This document shows positions 5,050 through 5,720 of a stretch of DNA of 5,720 bases, one piece after another. The first letter of the stretch is position 1. The number at the start of each line of letters is the position of its first letter. This DNA is from an uncultured Clostridia bacterium (GTDB lineage Bacteria > Bacillota > Clostridia > Oscillospirales > CAG-272), in the NCBI GenBank assembly GCA_904501715.1, contig CAJGCD010000082.1, forward strand, positions 1 to 5,720, written 5' to 3'. Below the pieces are notes generated by a model. The model searched no databases, had not been told where the DNA came from, and saw nothing but the letters and a program-made list of their open reading frames with translations. The position numbers were made by a program, and so were the translations under genes.

Positions 5050-5319
5050 ATGATAAAGGGAATAAACAAACAGATGGTAGTACTAAGGCTTGAGAACAAC
5101 CGACTTTACGACAGCGCCTGCTTTGTGCTGAGAAGCGACGTAAAGCAGAAAAAGCAGGAGGAGAAGGATATGCTGGCTGAGGCGAACAGAATACTTGCCG
5201 AGATGGATATCAAGCGACCGAGGGGAGGAACGAGGGGGAGATTTCGCAGATTTTTGTGGTCTGTCGCCCTGCTGGTTATAGGGGTGATTATAGGCTTTTG
5301 CGTAGCGTTTTTTGTTTGA
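5050..5319 (+). CDS. Small protein of unknown function with one C-terminal membrane helix
   Basis: The 89-residue product is probably tail-anchored. Residues 1-30 form a short predicted soluble part beginning MIKGINKQMVVLRLENNRLY, 31-53 are highly charged and likely helical (KQKKQEEKDMLAEANRILAE), 56-68 are rich in Arg and Gly, and 70-89 are a single hydrophobic helix ending at the C-terminus. The Arg-rich stretch before the helix favours the N-terminal part facing the cytoplasm. I recall similar small clostridial hypothetical proteins with the MIKGIN-type start but no known function. ATG at 5050 has AAAGGAG at 5035-5041 with 8-base spacing, which strongly supports translation. It is divergent from the AbrB-like gene and separated from it by 225 bases, so that regulator could also affect it. 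No clear promoter of its own is visible. Confidence 0.82.
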   Translation: MIKGINKQMVVLRLENNRLYDSACFVLRSDVKQKKQEEKDMLAEANRILAEMDIKRPRGGTRGRFRRFLWSVALLVIGVIIGFCVAFFV

Positions 5320-5356
5320 GTTGGGGAAGGGTTAGTTAGAGATTGTTGGGATTTTC

Positions 5357-5381
5357 GCGACTTTCTTTCGTAGAAAGTCGC
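5357..5381. repeat. Perfect 10-base hairpin after the small membrane protein gene
   Basis: GCGACTTTCT (5357-5366) pairs with AGAAAGTCGC (5372-5381) around TTCGT. It lies 37 bases after the stop of the gene at 5050-5319. No T run follows on the plus strand, so it may stabilise the 3' end or act as a weak terminator. It could also mark the edge of the dispersed repeat that follows. Confidence 0.6.
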
Positions 5382-5412
5382 CCAAAGAACTTGAAAAAGG
5401 GAATATTAAAAG

Positions 5413-5551
5413 GGTTTGTGCGTTGACGGGAGTTTGTTGCCGAGTTTGTGCGCTGTTCGTTTATTTGTGCCACGTTGTCACGCGAGGAAGAATTTGTCGG
5501 ACCCTACGTCCCGCCAAATTCTGTGATTTATTCGCAATGTTCGCACAAACC
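5413..5551. repeat. Element bounded by a 10-base perfect inverted repeat
   Basis: GGTTTGTGCG (5413-5422) and CGCACAAACC (5542-5551) are perfect inverted copies enclosing 119 bases. Inside, TTTGTG recurs at 5445-5450 and 5464-5469, with TTTGTT at 5433-5438. A nested hairpin is also present: GAATTTG (5490-5496) with CAAATTC (5515-5521) and, inside it, GGAC (5499-5502) with GTCC (5508-5511). No credible coding frame crosses it. It resembles a MITE-like or REP-like dispersed repeat; copy number is not known. Confidence 0.5.
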
Positions 5552-5573
5552 AAAGTATGAAAGTTTTTGCGGA

Positions 5574-5702
5574 GCTTTTTTCAAAAAGCGACCGCGTCCC
5601 GCCCGTCGCAACGGGCGAAATCCCCAATCGTTCAATAAGCACAGGAAAGGTGAATTGGCTCACACGTGAGCCAAGAGGAAAACCCTCGCCGGGGGTTTTC
5701 CT
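5574..5702. repeat. Run of four hairpins at the window end
   Basis: Four stems follow one another: GCTTTTT (5574-5580) with AAAAAGC (5583-5589); CGCCCGT (5600-5606) with ACGGGCG (5611-5617) around CGCA; TTGGCTCA (5655-5662) with TGAGCCAA (5667-5674) around CACG; and AGGAAAACCC (5676-5685) with GGGTTTTCCT (5693-5702). None is followed by a convincing T run. With the upstream elements they fill the 401 bases after the last gene, where I see no gene. The region could be a repeat cluster or part of a structured RNA. Confidence 0.55.
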
Positions 5703-5720
5703 ACCCAAACAAATTGTAAC

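Noticed and set aside
5414..5471. TTTGTG words considered as iterons or a CRISPR-like array
   Set aside because: The copies are only 6-9 bases long with unequal steps (18, 12 and 19 bases), and there is no replication or Cas gene nearby.
5448..5708. Open frames on both strands at the right end (5448-5669 plus, 5478-5708 minus)
   Set aside because: Both cross several perfect hairpins, lack convincing ribosome binding sites and match no known family.

Overview
The window looks like a chromosomal stretch from a Gram-positive anaerobe of class Clostridia, probably the Ruminococcaceae/Oscillospiraceae side. This rests on recognised families (an AbrB with a CxxC tail, a tiny DUF6472 protein, a DUF2974 hydrolase, a DUF368 membrane protein), strong purine-rich ribosome binding sites, consensus sigma-A promoters, and hairpin-rich intergenic repeats of a type common in that group. 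The assignment is inference from protein and repeat style, not from a database search.

Layout. Bases 1-466 hold no credible gene. They are a patchwork of inverted repeats: a large imperfect inverted repeat (arms 1-45 and 129-187, the left one cut by the window edge), a long hairpin at 74-118, and four GTAGGGG boxes with a repeated GGGTCAATATCT-type motif. A perfect consensus promoter (467-495) then starts a tight five-gene plus-strand operon: cca (tRNA CCA-adding enzyme), ruvX/yqgF (RNase H-fold nuclease), a 62-residue four-cysteine DUF6472 protein, a DUF2974 (Mbeg1-like) alpha/beta hydrolase, and a DUF368 multipass membrane protein. Gaps are 2, 9 and 24 bases, then a 1-base stop/start overlap. 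The operon ends at a strong stem-loop (4526-4560) with A and T runs on both sides, so it can also stop the converging minus-strand gene.

That minus-strand gene (4579-4824) encodes an 81-residue AbrB-type DNA-binding protein whose usual C-terminal part is replaced by a CxxC-x14-CxxC tail. Its promoter is a perfect TTGACA-17-TATAAT, with phased A-tracts behind the -35, a 25-base palindrome lying over the -10, and a stem-loop in the leader. Divergently, 5050-5319 encodes an 89-residue protein with one C-terminal membrane helix. Bases 5320-5720 hold no credible gene but are dense in hairpins and repeated TTTGTG words, probably another dispersed repeat.

How the genes work together. The first two operon genes are housekeeping (tRNA maturation, rRNA processing or DNA junction metabolism). 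The last two may form a lipid-related pair: a serine hydrolase whose stop codon overlaps the start of a DUF368 protein, a family linked to undecaprenyl-phosphate recycling. The AbrB-like gene looks built for high, self-limited expression. I see no phage, transposase, CRISPR array, tRNA or rRNA, and no clearly new multi-gene system. The most open questions are the hydrolase/DUF368 coupling, the cysteine tail of the AbrB protein, and the repeat elements at both ends.
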